From Mycolicibacter minnesotensis (GTDB taxonomy: Bacteria; Actinomycetota; Actinomycetes; Mycobacteriales; Mycobacteriaceae): DNA of 64,000 nucleotides. Below, piece by piece: positions 40,902-49,343 of this stretch (the first letter of the stretch is position 1; each line of letters starts with the position of its first letter). The DNA lies in NCBI RefSeq assembly GCF_010731755.1, contig NZ_AP022589.1:3906001-3970000 (forward strand), in the 5' to 3' direction. Position numbers and translations under genes: made by a program. Below the pieces are notes generated by a model. That model had not been told where the DNA came from. It saw nothing but the letters and a program-made list of their open reading frames with translations, and searched no databases.

Positions 40902-41633
40902 TCAATGTCCGACCGCTATTTCGTCGAAGTCGAGTGCTAGCAGGGTGGGCCGAGCAAGGACCACGCCGCGCGGCCCGCGGGGGAGGACGCGCCGTTGGGC
41001 GGGAAAGACGATCCCGTCGATGTGACGATATCGGCTGCAATAGAGCGTGGCGTTGGCCCAGGAGCCGACTGGTTCGGCGAGGAAGTCGTGGCGACCGATC
41101 AGGCCACCGGGGTCCACGTAAAACGTCTGCTGCCGGCAGTGGGTGCTGATGTCAGCAGGGAATGTGGCCAGGAGTCGCCGCCATGGACGGCCCGATGTCT
41201 GACAGGGTCCGCCGTCGCTCACCACGACGCCATCGTGGGCGAGCAGGTGCGGTGCGGTGAGGTAGTTCCAGAAGGCGTATCCGGCAAAGTAGATGGTGTC
41301 CAACGGGTCCCAATGGAGATTGCGGCGGATGCCGCTGAGGCCAAAGAAAGCTGACCGGGGGTCAGCTCGGACGTCGATCACCTCACCGTCATGGCTTTCT
41401 CTCCGCACCTGGCCGTGGTCGAATACGCCGCGCTGACCGGTCCGCGGGAAGTCGTGAAGGACGGTGCGTTGCTCGGCGGGGTGCACTTCGACAGCGAACC
41501 TCGCCAGTTTGTTTCCGGGAAAGCGTTTGGGCAGCAGGCCTCCCAAACGGCCGTGAGCGGTGATCGTCCTCACGGAACTCCAACGTTCAGTCCCGCCATA
41601 GGCGTCAAGAACCTCGTCAAGTAGGTCGCTCAT
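40902..41633 (-). CDS. Conserved protein of unknown function paired with HxlR
   Basis: This encodes 243 residues without signal peptide or membrane segment. It begins MSDLLDEVLDAYGGTERWSS and continues VRTITAHGRLGGLLPKRFPG; WDPLDTIYFAGYAFWNYLTA and LLALDFDEIAVGH occur later. The layout of beta-rich segments with FYVDPGGLIGRHDFLAEP recalls the outer-membrane lipoprotein carrier-like barrel that binds lipid, but this is only a resemblance. The TACAAT (41670-41665) on this strand is a good -10, with direct repeats ATACAA-GC-ATACAA next to it. Its stop overlaps the alternative TTG start of the HxlR gene, so the two work together. Confidence 0.6.
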   Translation of the reverse strand: MSDLLDEVLDAYGGTERWSSVRTITAHGRLGGLLPKRFPGNKLARFAVEVHPAEQRTVLHDFPRTGQRGVFDHGQVRRESHDGEVIDVRADPRSAFFGLSGIRRNLHWDPLDTIYFAGYAFWNYLTAPHLLAHDGVVVSDGGPCQTSGRPWRRLLATFPADISTHCRQQTFYVDPGGLIGRHDFLAEPVGSWANATLYCSRYRHIDGIVFPAQRRVLPRGPRGVVLARPTLLALDFDEIAVGH

Positions 41634-41741
41634 CAAGCCACTTTCGATAGCGCTTCATTTTTGATTGTATGCTTGTATATTACACGCGAATATGGTGATC
41701 GCAGGTCGGATCCAACCCGCACGTCATCGAGGAGCCTTGAG

Positions 41742-42155
41742 ATGCACATGAATTGGCTCGGCGTCGTGGTCGCCATCGCAGCAGGCATGGCGATCGCCGG
41801 CGTGTGGTACGGAAGGATCTTCGCCAACGCGTGGTGGAAGTTGACCGGCGTCACGCCAGAGCGGTCCAAGGCGGCCAGCAGGCAGAACATGGCCCAGTTG
41901 CTGGTAGCGAACACCGTGACCGCAGTAGGGCTGGCGGCCGTCATCGAGACCGCTTTCATGGCCACCGGCGTTCACTCGGTGTGGCTGGCCGTTGTCGTTG
42001 GTGCTGCGGCATGGCTGGCCTTCTCGGCGACGACACTGCTTCAACACAACGCCTTCGAACTGAAGCCGGCGCGGCTGACTGTCATCAACGGTGCCTACCA
42101 ACTCGTGTTGTTCCTTGCGATGAGTCTGCCGATCGCTGCATTCTCGTCGCCATAG
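41742..42155 (+). CDS. DUF1761 membrane protein
   Basis: This encodes 137 residues with four transmembrane helices. HMNWLGVVVAIAAGMAIAGV followed by WYGRIFANAWWKLTGVTP is the DUF1761 signature; ARLTVINGAYQLVLFLAMSL forms the last helix. Function unknown. The ATG at 41742 has GAGGAG 7 nt upstream. It is divergent from the HxlR-associated gene with an AT-rich shared promoter (41650-41690), so it may be under the same HxlR control. Confidence 0.85.
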   Translation: MHMNWLGVVVAIAAGMAIAGVWYGRIFANAWWKLTGVTPERSKAASRQNMAQLLVANTVTAVGLAAVIETAFMATGVHSVWLAVVVGAAAWLAFSATTLLQHNAFELKPARLTVINGAYQLVLFLAMSLPIAAFSSP

Positions 42156-42173
42156 ATTTGATCGGGTAGAAGT

Positions 42174-42725
42174 TCACTCCAATGGCTCGGGCGCGAAGGT
42201 GACGTCGACTCCGCCGACGGTCATCGTCACCTGACCTTCGATCACCATCACCTGCGCCGAGATTCGTCGATCGACAGTCTGGGCCAGCTGCTGCACCGGT
42301 GCGTGCGGTATCTGCACCACCGATAGGTTCGACAGCCCCGCTACTTTGGGGCCGACGGTGCGCCACCAGGTGGCCACGCCGGAGGCGAACGGGAACAGCA
42401 GAACCTGGTCGGCTTGGCCGGCCGCCTTGCTCAAGGCGCGTTCGTCGGGCTGGCCGACGGTGATCCACTCCAGGATCCGGCCGGTGTAGTCGGCGAGGCT
42501 CAGGTCCGGCACGCCAGGGGCGGACAGGCCCGCCCCGAACGCCAGCTCACCGTCGACGTCGGCGAGTCGGTGTGCGCGCAGCCCGAACGCCAACAAGCGC
42601 ACCACCATCCGCTCATCGTTCTCACTGGGGTGACGGGCCACGGTCAGCGCATGATCGGCGTAGTAACCATGATCGACATCGGAGACGCCAAGTTCGACTT
42701 TGAATACTGTTGCAGAAAGGGCCAC
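42174..42725 (-). CDS. YaeQ-family protein
   Basis: This encodes 183 residues from a GTG at 42725. ALSATVFKVELGVSDVDHGY opens with YaeQ-type strands; LTVARHPSENDERMVVRLLA is the most conserved helix, DYTGRILEWITVGQPDERAL carries the acidic and Lys residues of a PD-(D/E)xK-like nuclease fold. YaeQ from enterobacteria binds RfaH-related complexes, but its biochemical function is not established. It is convergent with DUF1761 and upstream of the LLM gene stop by 55 bp, all on the leftward strand. Confidence 0.9.
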   Translation of the reverse strand: MALSATVFKVELGVSDVDHGYYADHALTVARHPSENDERMVVRLLAFGLRAHRLADVDGELAFGAGLSAPGVPDLSLADYTGRILEWITVGQPDERALSKAAGQADQVLLFPFASGVATWWRTVGPKVAGLSNLSVVQIPHAPVQQLAQTVDRRISAQVMVIEGQVTMTVGGVDVTFAPEPLE

Positions 42726-42780
42726 GTCATAGTGTCCACCCGGGTGGTGTCCCCAGAGCAGTCGGCCCGCTTTGAACGCC

Positions 42781-43689
42781 TCAGGCCAGCGGCGTGAATG
42801 CCTCGGCCAACTCCCGGTAGGTGTCGAGACGCTGCGGGCCCCGTGGCATCCCGAAGTCGGGGACGATCACCTCGTCGACGCCCTCGTCGCGCCAGGTTGC
42901 TGCCGCCTCGGCGATGCGCGCCGCCGGCCCATAGACCACCGGTTGTGGCAAAAATTCGGCTGCGGACTTAGCTTCGGCCTCCGATTCGGGTGAATCGGTA
43001 ACCATCACCAGGGCCTGCGTGGAGCGCCATACCGTGGCTGGGTCGCGGCCCTGCTTCTCGCAGGCCGCGTCCAGCGCTGCCGATCGCTCGCCGAATCCGC
43101 CTGGCGCCGACCACTGATTCCATTCCTGGGCGTGCCGCGCGACCAGCCGCAACATCCTCGGCCCCGTTCCGCCGATCAGCAGCGGCAGCGGCGACTGCAC
43201 CGGCTTCGGCTCGCACAGTGCGTCCGTCAGTTGGTAGTACTGCCCTTCGAACGTCGTCGTCTCGTTCGTCAGCAGCCCCGTGATGACGGCGAGCCCCTCC
43301 GCGAAGCGGTCTACCCGCGCCTTGGGCTCGCCCAGCTCCAACCCGTACTGCTCGTGTTCGGTTTCTTGCCAGCCGGCGCCGAGGCCAAGTGTGAAGCGAC
43401 CCCTGCTGATCTGGTCGACCGTCACCGCGAGGTTGGCGAGCACTGCCGGGTGCCGGAACGTCATCGACAGCACCAGGTTGGCCAGCCGAATGTTCGACGT
43501 GACGGTGGCCAGTGCGGCCATGACGGCGGTGGCCTCCAGCCAGTCACTCGTCCGGCCAGGTCTGTCGCCGGGGGACATGAAGTGATCGGCAACGTAGAGC
43601 GTATGCCAGAACCCGTCGTCGGCGAACTGCGCCAGCTCGAGGACTTCGTCCCATGGTTGAGTCGTTGACGGCCACACGGAGAATCGCAC
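42781..43689 (-). CDS. F420-dependent LLM-class oxidoreductase
   Basis: This encodes 302 residues from a GTG at 43689. MRFSVWPSTTQPWDEVLELA begins the barrel; LAVTVDQISRGRFTLGLGAG continues into WQETEHEQYG, the RGRF-x-LGLGAGW signature typical of F420-dependent members. PLLIGGTGPRMLRLVARHAQ is the C-terminal conserved part. It is the fourth LLM enzyme in the window. Substrate unknown. It lies between YaeQ and an HSL-type esterase, all leftward. Confidence 0.9.
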   Translation of the reverse strand: MRFSVWPSTTQPWDEVLELAQFADDGFWHTLYVADHFMSPGDRPGRTSDWLEATAVMAALATVTSNIRLANLVLSMTFRHPAVLANLAVTVDQISRGRFTLGLGAGWQETEHEQYGLELGEPKARVDRFAEGLAVITGLLTNETTTFEGQYYQLTDALCEPKPVQSPLPLLIGGTGPRMLRLVARHAQEWNQWSAPGGFGERSAALDAACEKQGRDPATVWRSTQALVMVTDSPESEAEAKSAAEFLPQPVVYGPAARIAEAAATWRDEGVDEVIVPDFGMPRGPQRLDTYRELAEAFTPLA

Positions 43690-43718
43690 ACGGTCAGTCT
43701 AGGGATCATCGAGCCTCA

Positions 43719-44615
43719 TCAATGGATAAAGGCTCTGCCCACGAAAGACGATATTCGCTGCTTGGCTTCCTTCGACTCGGGAACAGGCAAAAGGATGAAG
43801 CCGTGGAATCCGCCGGCTATCTCGACGAGCGACGCGTCTACACCGGCGGCGTGCAGGCGGGTCGCGACATGGCGGGAGTCATCGAGCAGGCAGTCGTGGG
43901 TACCGACGACGATCAACGTGGGGGGGAAGTCGGTGAACGAGCCGAAGAGCGGCGACAGTAGCGGCGTCTTCAGATCAAGGTCACCCGCATAGGCCACTGC
44001 ACTACGCGAGAGACCCTCGCGGGACAGCAGATCTCGGTCTTCGTTCCGCAGGAAACTGTCGGAACTGTTGGACAGGTCCGCCCAGGGGAACATTGTCACC
44101 AGAGCCTTCGGCGCGTCTGCGCCTTGGTCGAGCGCTCGTCGTACCAGCGACATGGCCAGTCCACCGCCGGCAGACTCCCCAACAATGACCGTAGGCCGGT
44201 TACGCGCTACCTCCGAATAGACCGCCCACACATCATCGAGTGCCGCGGGGAAGGGGTGCTCTGGTGCCAGTCGGTAGTCGACACTCACCAGTTCCACACT
44301 GTTGGACTGGGCCAGCCCGCTGTGGGCACGGGCTGCCAGAGAACTACCGGCAACGAATGCCCCGCCGTGTACGTGGAAGATCAGCCCTGGGCCCGCCTGG
44401 GCGGGGCGGAACCACCGAACGGGCACGCCGGCAACCGTGGCGGTGGACTCCTGGACTCCGCGCACCTTACGTTGGCGCGATTCCATCGATTGGGTGATCT
44501 TGCGCGTTCTGCCCACGTTGTGAGCGCCGCCTGCGTGCGATGTCGCCCACAACATGAGCTTCTGCAGAGCGACCAGGCGTCGGCTCGGACGTTGTGACTT
44601 CAGTACACGCACCAC
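43719..44615 (-). CDS. Hormone-sensitive-lipase-type esterase
   Basis: This encodes 298 residues from a GTG at 44615. The HSL-family motif HVHGGAFVAGSS is followed by the nucleophile elbow VIVGESAGGGLAMSLVRRAL, and the acid/base region IVVGTHDCLLDDSRHVATRL with FHGFILL carrying the catalytic His. It therefore belongs with mycobacterial LipH/LipI-like esterases acting on short or medium chain esters. The gene is upstream of the LLM gene by about 30 bp and downstream of the GAP exporter gene by 29 bp on the same strand, so the run 45286-42781 may be one transcript starting at the palindrome at 45321. Confidence 0.92.
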   Translation of the reverse strand: MVRVLKSQRPSRRLVALQKLMLWATSHAGGAHNVGRTRKITQSMESRQRKVRGVQESTATVAGVPVRWFRPAQAGPGLIFHVHGGAFVAGSSLAARAHSGLAQSNSVELVSVDYRLAPEHPFPAALDDVWAVYSEVARNRPTVIVGESAGGGLAMSLVRRALDQGADAPKALVTMFPWADLSNSSDSFLRNEDRDLLSREGLSRSAVAYAGDLDLKTPLLSPLFGSFTDFPPTLIVVGTHDCLLDDSRHVATRLHAAGVDASLVEIAGGFHGFILLPVPESKEAKQRISSFVGRAFIH

Positions 44616-44644
44616 TGTGCTCCTTCGCCTCTATATCAATGCCG

Positions 44645-45286
44645 TCACGCTGCCTGCAGCAACAACATCAGGCCAACCGCAATCAGAACCACCGCGAGAA
44701 TCGCGGCATGGTGTCGTTCCAATGCACTCTTAAGCCGTTGCAGGGGCTCGTTCATTCGCTCGCGCCAGATGGCATAGCTGAGCACCGGCAGTATCACTGT
44801 CGCACTAGCGAACAGGACGAAAACAGTGACGTCGGCCCACGGGGCCAGGTTCGTCTGCGCGGTGGAACTGACGCTGAAACCTGCTGCGGCGCAGGCGGCC
44901 AGCACCTTGGGATTCAGGGACACGAGGACCGGCGCGGCCGTGGCGGCGCGGTGCGGGGTAACGGAGTCCAGTGCCCGCAGCCACACCGGAGCACGTTCAC
45001 TGCGCCCTCGGCGCATCCAGGTGACGATACCGGCGGCGATGAGAAGCGCCGCCAAACCCGCTGTTGCCGTTCGGATCCACTGCTGCGGCGGCCCGCCCAG
45101 GCCAGGCAGTTCACCGGCGATTCGGACAAACAGTCCAGTGAAAAGAGCTAGCGACAGCGTCCAGCCCGCCGCGAAAGCCCATCCCGATGCCAGTGGACGG
45201 GGAGTGTGCAGCATCAGGATCGCGGGCACCACCGAGGCCGGCGACAGGGCGATGACCAGGGCCAAAGACGCCAGTTCCACCCGCAT
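44645..45286 (-). CDS. GAP-family small membrane exporter
   Basis: This encodes 213 residues with six hydrophobic helices. ALVIALSPASVVPAILMLHT followed by PRPLASGWAFAAGWTLSLAL is the opening of the GAP family (PF11139), which includes Sap, needed for sulfolipid-1 surface exposure in M. tuberculosis. APVLVSLNPKVLAACAAAGF is the second conserved block. The ATG at 45286 matches the domain; an upstream in-frame start near 45310 is possible. TATAAT on this strand (45339-45334) overlaps the palindrome at 45321-45338, so the divergent TetR (45372) likely represses it. It may move a sulfated or other lipid head group. Confidence 0.85.
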   Translation of the reverse strand: MRVELASLALVIALSPASVVPAILMLHTPRPLASGWAFAAGWTLSLALFTGLFVRIAGELPGLGGPPQQWIRTATAGLAALLIAAGIVTWMRRGRSERAPVWLRALDSVTPHRAATAAPVLVSLNPKVLAACAAAGFSVSSTAQTNLAPWADVTVFVLFASATVILPVLSYAIWRERMNEPLQRLKSALERHHAAILAVVLIAVGLMLLLQAA

Positions 45287-45320
45287 TGCGCACCAGAGCT
45301 CTCTACTCAATCGCGACTAA

Positions 45321-45338
45321 ATAATGCGGCCTCATTAT
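45321..45338. promoter_or_regulatory. TetR operator, site 1 (GAP exporter / tetR)
   Basis: ATAATG-CGGCCT-CATTAT is a perfect 6-bp inverted repeat with 6-nt spacing. It lies in the 85-bp gap between the GAP gene and the divergent TetR gene and overlaps a TATAAT -10 for GAP (45339-45334) and touches the TATATT -10 (45338-45343) for tetR. The same TAATG-N6-CATTA core occurs at 48334-48351 before the sulfatase. Confidence 0.75.
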
Positions 45339-45371
45339 ATATTAGTGGTGGGAACTGCGTACGATCGGGCG

Positions 45372-46097
45372 ATGCCCTCGGAGTCGGCCCGCATTCGGGA
45401 AACGGACCGCAAACGCGGCCGGAACAGCAGCGGGGAAGCCACGCGCATCAAACTCATGACGATCGCGGAGGCGATGTTCGCCGACCGCGGAATCGCTGCC
45501 GTCAGCCTCAACGAAATCAGAATCGCCGCCGGACAAAGCAACGCCGCGGTCGTGAACTACCACTTCGGAACAAAAGAGGACCTGATCAAGGCCATCCTCG
45601 AACATCGCCTTGAACGCATCGACGGAGACCGGGGACGGATTCTCGAGGCGATCACCGACGACCAGCCGGTCGCACTCAGGCGCCTTCTCGAAGCCTTGGT
45701 GCTCCCTCAGGTGAGCAGCATCGAGCGGGGGGAGCGACACGTCGAGCTGGTCGCGCAGCTGCTGTTCCACGGGCACGGCGAACCAGGCGGGCATGCGTGG
45801 ATTCTGGCCGACCCCCTGTTGACCGAGCATGGGCAACGACTCAATCGGCTTCTCTGGCAGCAGCTTTCTCATCTTCCGCACGCCGTATCCGTGGCGCGGC
45901 TCCGTTTCGTCTATACAAGTTGCCTCAATGCTGTGGCAGACCACCAGCGGCAACTGGCAACCGCGGCCGAGGCGCCGTCGACTGCGATATTCGTATCGGA
46001 TCTCATCAATTCGCTGACCGCGGTCATGAGCTTGCCGGCGTCAGCAGAAACACTTGAGGCGCTGCGCCACAAGGAAAGTCACGTCAGTCAGACTTGA
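45372..46097 (+). CDS. TetR-family regulator of sulfatase and GAP exporter
   Basis: This encodes 241 residues from an ATG at 45372. The helix-turn-helix is AVSLNEIRIAAGQSNAAVVN followed by YHFGTKEDLIKAIL, the CerR/YbiH-like form of TetR (QSNAAVVNYHFGTKE). The C-terminal domain has a TetR_C_33-like region with HVELVAQLLFHGHGEPGG. The gene lies divergent from the GAP exporter and its 3' end overlaps by 14 nt that of the convergent sulfatase gene. Matching palindromes in both target promoters make it the likely common repressor, with a released substrate or lipid as possible inducer. Confidence 0.9.
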   Translation: MPSESARIRETDRKRGRNSSGEATRIKLMTIAEAMFADRGIAAVSLNEIRIAAGQSNAAVVNYHFGTKEDLIKAILEHRLERIDGDRGRILEAITDDQPVALRRLLEALVLPQVSSIERGERHVELVAQLLFHGHGEPGGHAWILADPLLTEHGQRLNRLLWQQLSHLPHAVSVARLRFVYTSCLNAVADHQRQLATAAEAPSTAIFVSDLINSLTAVMSLPASAETLEALRHKESHVSQT

Positions 46098-48303
46098 GCG
46101 CGGCCCTGAGCAGTTCCTGACTCGGTAGCGACTCCAGGTCGGATTCTACTGTTACCGAGTGCAACTTGCCGTTCCACGCGAACGGTGGTCGATAGCTGTC
46201 GCACACCGGCAACCCGCGATCTCGCCCCAAGAGCAACGACGTCCCGCCGTGCTGCCACACGTGGGGCAGCGTCACCGGGGCCACCGCAGAGCCGACGACT
46301 GAGTTGTCAATCACCGCCTCGACCCGGGTCTCGCCGTCGAGCCGGTGTAGCCGACATCCTGTGCTGTGGCGACCCGTCGTCAGGAGCTGATCGGCTTGCA
46401 CCCGGATATTGCCGCCCGGCGCGGCGATGGCGATGTGCAGGCGGGACTCGATCACGAACGCCGCCAGGCCTCCCGTCCAATTGCCGATCGCAAACAGCAC
46501 ACCGTTGGCAGCCTCCAGCGGGACATCGACATCAGCGGTTAATCGGCTGTATAGCAAGGGGAGCGCCTCATCGACAACTGGCCCGCCCGAGGGCCGCAGC
46601 ACGACGCGCTGCCCGGGCGGGAAGTCCGGCCACACCATTTCGGCCGCCCGTGCCACCAATGAATCGGTCAGCGGTAGCACGTTGTAGCGGGCGGCCTCGG
46701 CCGCCCACAGGTCGGTCAACCGCGACACCACGTCGGGGTGGGCCGCCGAGACGTCGTGAGCCTCGGAGAAATCGTCGGCCCGAAACAACGACCACCGATC
46801 AAGTGCGAAGTCTCGGCTTCCGTCCAGCAGTGCTTCCTCGTCCATAACCCCTTGGGCCACGTGATCGGTGGTGGCTTTGAAGCCATCGGCGATGATGGAG
46901 CGGGAACCCACGACTTCGAAGTACTGGGTGGATCGGGGCGCGGGCGCTGCCGCGTCGGTGAAAGTCGGCAACAAGCTCGCGCCGTGGGCGCCGCCGTCGG
47001 TAGTTTCAGCAGACGGTGACTGCGGCTCAACGCCGCAGGCTTCCAAGACAGTTGGCATGATGTCGATGGCGTGCGCGAACTGTGAACGGACAGTGCCGCT
47101 CTCGCGGATGCCGCGCGGCCAGTGCGCGATCAGCGGAACGCGTGTGCCTCCCAGCCACGCATACCGCTTCCACAGGCGGAAGGGAGTGTTGCCGGCCCAC
47201 GCCCAGCCCCACGCATAATGCGGATACCCCGCGGTGCCACCCCAGTCCGGTAGCACGTCGAGGTTGTCAGTCGCCGACTCTGGCACCCGATGGGTGAACC
47301 GGTGCTCGTTGCTGGTTCCGCCCACGCCCCCTTCAGCGCTGGCCCCATTGTCCGACATGAGGAGGACGAGCGTGTTGTCCAGCACGTCGAGTTCCTCGAG
47401 GGTGCGGATCAGACGATCGATCTGGCTGTCGGTATGACTGAGAAAGCCCGCGTACACCTCGTGCATCCGCGCGTAGACGGCACGTTCGTCCGCAGTAAGG
47501 CTGGACCAGGCCGGGACCCAATCAGGGCGCTGGGTGATGGTCGTGCCTGCAGGCACCACACCCTCAGCGAGCTGGCGGGCGAATACCTCGTCTCGCCAAG
47601 AGTCCCAACCGATGTCGAACTGTCCTGCGTAGGCGTCGGCCCATTCCTTGTGCACATGGTGTGGCGAGTGCATGGCCCCGGTGGCAAAGTAGAGGAAGAA
47701 CGGCTTACCGGGTGCTGACTGCTGCTGGCTGACCACCATCCGGATGGCCTCATCGGTGAGATCCTCGGTCAGGTGGTACCCAGTTGGGCGCACATCAGGT
47801 CCGTCGAGATACGTGTTGTCGCGCACCAGCTGCGGGTCCCAGTGATTGGCATCGCCGAGTAGAAAGCCGTAGTAGCGCTCGAACCCGAGTCCCAGCGGCC
47901 AGCGGGTGAATGGACCGGCACTCGTCCGTTCGCCGCGAGGTGCCAGATGCCACTTCCCGACGGCCATCGTGCTCCAACCCGAATCCCGCAGTAGGCGCGG
48001 CAGCGTCGGAACGGAGGCGGGGATCTTCCCGGTGTAGCCCGGATGGATGGTCGGGATGTCGGCCAGGAAGCCCATTCCCACCGCGTGGTGGTTGCGGCCG
48101 GTGAGCAACGCGGCACGCGTCGGTGAACACAGTCCCGTGACATGAAAGCGGTTGTAACGGAGCCCATTGCGAGCGAGACGATCGATAGCCGGGGTCTGGA
48201 TATCTGACCCGTAGCAGCCCAGCTGGGCGAAACCGAGGTCGTCGAGCACGATCATGACCACGTTAGGGGCTCCTGGACGCGCGGCCACATCGGATGTACC
48301 CAT
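46084..48303 (-). CDS. Type I arylsulfatase
   Basis: This encodes 739 residues, typical for actinobacterial sulfatases such as AtsA. Type I sulfatases hydrolyse sulfate esters using formylglycine made from Cys: here Cys59 in TGLCSPTRAALLTGR matches the C-x-P-x-R signature. VVMIVLDDLGFAQLGCYG provides the Asp21-Asp22 metal ligands, and AVGKWHL and VLLMSDNGASAEGG the remaining active-site residues. There is no signal peptide. The ATG at 48303 has GAGGAG 7 nt upstream. The promoter carries TTAATG-CGCATA-CATTAT (48334-48351), the same operator as before the GAP/TetR genes, so it is co-controlled with the exporter. Likely substrate: sulfated lipid or glycan; a sulfur-scavenging role is possible. 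Confidence 0.95.
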   Translation of the reverse strand: MGTSDVAARPGAPNVVMIVLDDLGFAQLGCYGSDIQTPAIDRLARNGLRYNRFHVTGLCSPTRAALLTGRNHHAVGMGFLADIPTIHPGYTGKIPASVPTLPRLLRDSGWSTMAVGKWHLAPRGERTSAGPFTRWPLGLGFERYYGFLLGDANHWDPQLVRDNTYLDGPDVRPTGYHLTEDLTDEAIRMVVSQQQSAPGKPFFLYFATGAMHSPHHVHKEWADAYAGQFDIGWDSWRDEVFARQLAEGVVPAGTTITQRPDWVPAWSSLTADERAVYARMHEVYAGFLSHTDSQIDRLIRTLEELDVLDNTLVLLMSDNGASAEGGVGGTSNEHRFTHRVPESATDNLDVLPDWGGTAGYPHYAWGWAWAGNTPFRLWKRYAWLGGTRVPLIAHWPRGIRESGTVRSQFAHAIDIMPTVLEACGVEPQSPSAETTDGGAHGASLLPTFTDAAAPAPRSTQYFEVVGSRSIIADGFKATTDHVAQGVMDEEALLDGSRDFALDRWSLFRADDFSEAHDVSAAHPDVVSRLTDLWAAEAARYNVLPLTDSLVARAAEMVWPDFPPGQRVVLRPSGGPVVDEALPLLYSRLTADVDVPLEAANGVLFAIGNWTGGLAAFVIESRLHIAIAAPGGNIRVQADQLLTTGRHSTGCRLHRLDGETRVEAVIDNSVVGSAVAPVTLPHVWQHGGTSLLLGRDRGLPVCDSYRPPFAWNGKLHSVTVESDLESLPSQELLRAALKSD

Positions 48304-48333
48304 CGTCAGCTCCTCGACCGAGCGAAGGAAGAA

Positions 48334-48351
48334 TTAATGCGCATACATTAT
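48334..48351. promoter_or_regulatory. TetR operator, site 2 (sulfatase)
   Basis: TTAATG-CGCATA-CATTAT shares the TAATG-N6-CATTA core and spacing with the site at 45321-45338; only the outermost base of the left arm differs. It begins 31 bp upstream of the sulfatase start and overlaps its AT-rich promoter (TAATAAT on the sulfatase strand). The matching symmetry at the two promoters supports a common repressor. Confidence 0.72.
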
Positions 48352-48535
48352 TAGTACACGATGTCCTCGGCTGTGGCGATCTACGCGGGTGGAGATGCCT
48401 GGAGCGTGGGGCGACGAAGACGACAGCCCTACGGGTGACCGCCATACTCGATTCCGCCGCCTTGCCGGCTGTGCCGAGCGGCAGATCAGATGCAACGCAT
48501 GTCAGGGGAGAGCCACTGCACCGATGCCGCCGGCT

Positions 48536-48745
48536 TCACCCGATGCTGCTGAACACCGCCGCAATCAGACCGCCCAGGGTCAATACGCCAACGATGACCC
48601 CGGCGTAGATCGCGTGGCGGCGGCGGTGTCGGCGGGCGCTGTCGATCGCCACAGCGATGCTGACGAGGATCAACGCCGTATAGACCGACAATCCGACGGT
48701 CAGCATCGCCGCTTCACCGGCGCTGGCCAGAGTCACTTCGTGCAT
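48536..48745 (-). CDS. Small two-helix membrane protein
   Basis: This encodes 69 residues: MHEVTLASAGEAAMLTVGLS, then a hydrophobic segment (TALILVSIAVAIDS), a basic turn (ARRHRRRHA) and a second hydrophobic segment (IYAGVIVGVLTLGGLIAAVF). The layout, two helices with a positive-inside loop, is typical of small inner-membrane proteins. No family recognised. It stands alone between the sulfatase promoter and VapBC. Confidence 0.5.
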   Translation of the reverse strand: MHEVTLASAGEAAMLTVGLSVYTALILVSIAVAIDSARRHRRRHAIYAGVIVGVLTLGGLIAAVFSSIG

Positions 48746-49106
48746 GCGGTGAGCCTACGGGGGGAACGGTCGCATCTCGCCGTTGGGCAGATCGGCAGGA
48801 TTGCTGGACGCCTGATTCAGCTGATGAATGTGGCGGGCTTTACTGGCAACTCGCCATATTCGATTCCGTCGTGTTCTGTCGGTGAGCCTGGCCGTGTATT
48901 CGAGCGGGGCCATTGGACGGCTCGTTCCCGATGACGTCGCCGGTTTCGTCAAGTACGTGAGCGAACATCCAGGCGCACATTGAATGACTCCCGTAGTGCC
49001 CGCTACGCCAGACGCGCCGTCAACGGGGCACTACCGAGACGTTCTTCCTTTCAGCGCACGCTATAAATGCGCAGCATCGGCGTCTCACCGGTGATACACT
49101 GCGAAT
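48746..49106. other. Gene-poor stretch before vapBC, possible 51-residue frame
   Basis: Most of this 361-bp stretch shows no gene. On the plus strand an ATG at 48828 opens a 51-codon frame to a TGA at 48981-48983; it ends GRLVPDDVAGFVKYVSEHPG, which looks protein-like and may be the C-terminal remnant of a lost gene. There is no ribosome site in front of the ATG. A leaderless promoter for vapB (TACACT, 49095-49100) closes the stretch. Confidence 0.3.
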
Positions 49107-49343
49107 GTGGACAAAGTTACGGTGCGCGACCTGCGCAATAGTGGAGGAGACGTTCTACGCCGCGTCGAGCACGGCGAGCGCATCGTCATCACCCGGGACG
49201 GCACACCTGTGGCAGAGCTCCGGCCGCTGCCTCGGTCCAGCGCAGGTCCCGCTGAGCTGATTCGTCGCCGTAAGAATCTTCCGCCGGTGAACCCGGACGC
49301 CCTCCGGCGCGACATGGACCACCTCATCGACCCATCACTGTGA
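49107..49343 (+). CDS. vapB: VapB antitoxin (Phd/YefM type)
   Basis: This encodes 78 residues from a GTG at 49107. DKVTVRDLRNSGGDVLRRVE followed by GERIVITRDGTPVAELRPLP is the DNA-binding Phd/YefM fold; the C-terminal part (LIRRRKNLPPVNPDALRRDM) would wrap the toxin. TACACT (49095-49100) ends 6 nt before the GTG, so the transcript is probably leaderless. The stop overlaps the vapC start (GTGA). As a complex with VapC it would repress its own promoter. Confidence 0.92.
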   Translation: MDKVTVRDLRNSGGDVLRRVEHGERIVITRDGTPVAELRPLPRSSAGPAELIRRRKNLPPVNPDALRRDMDHLIDPSL

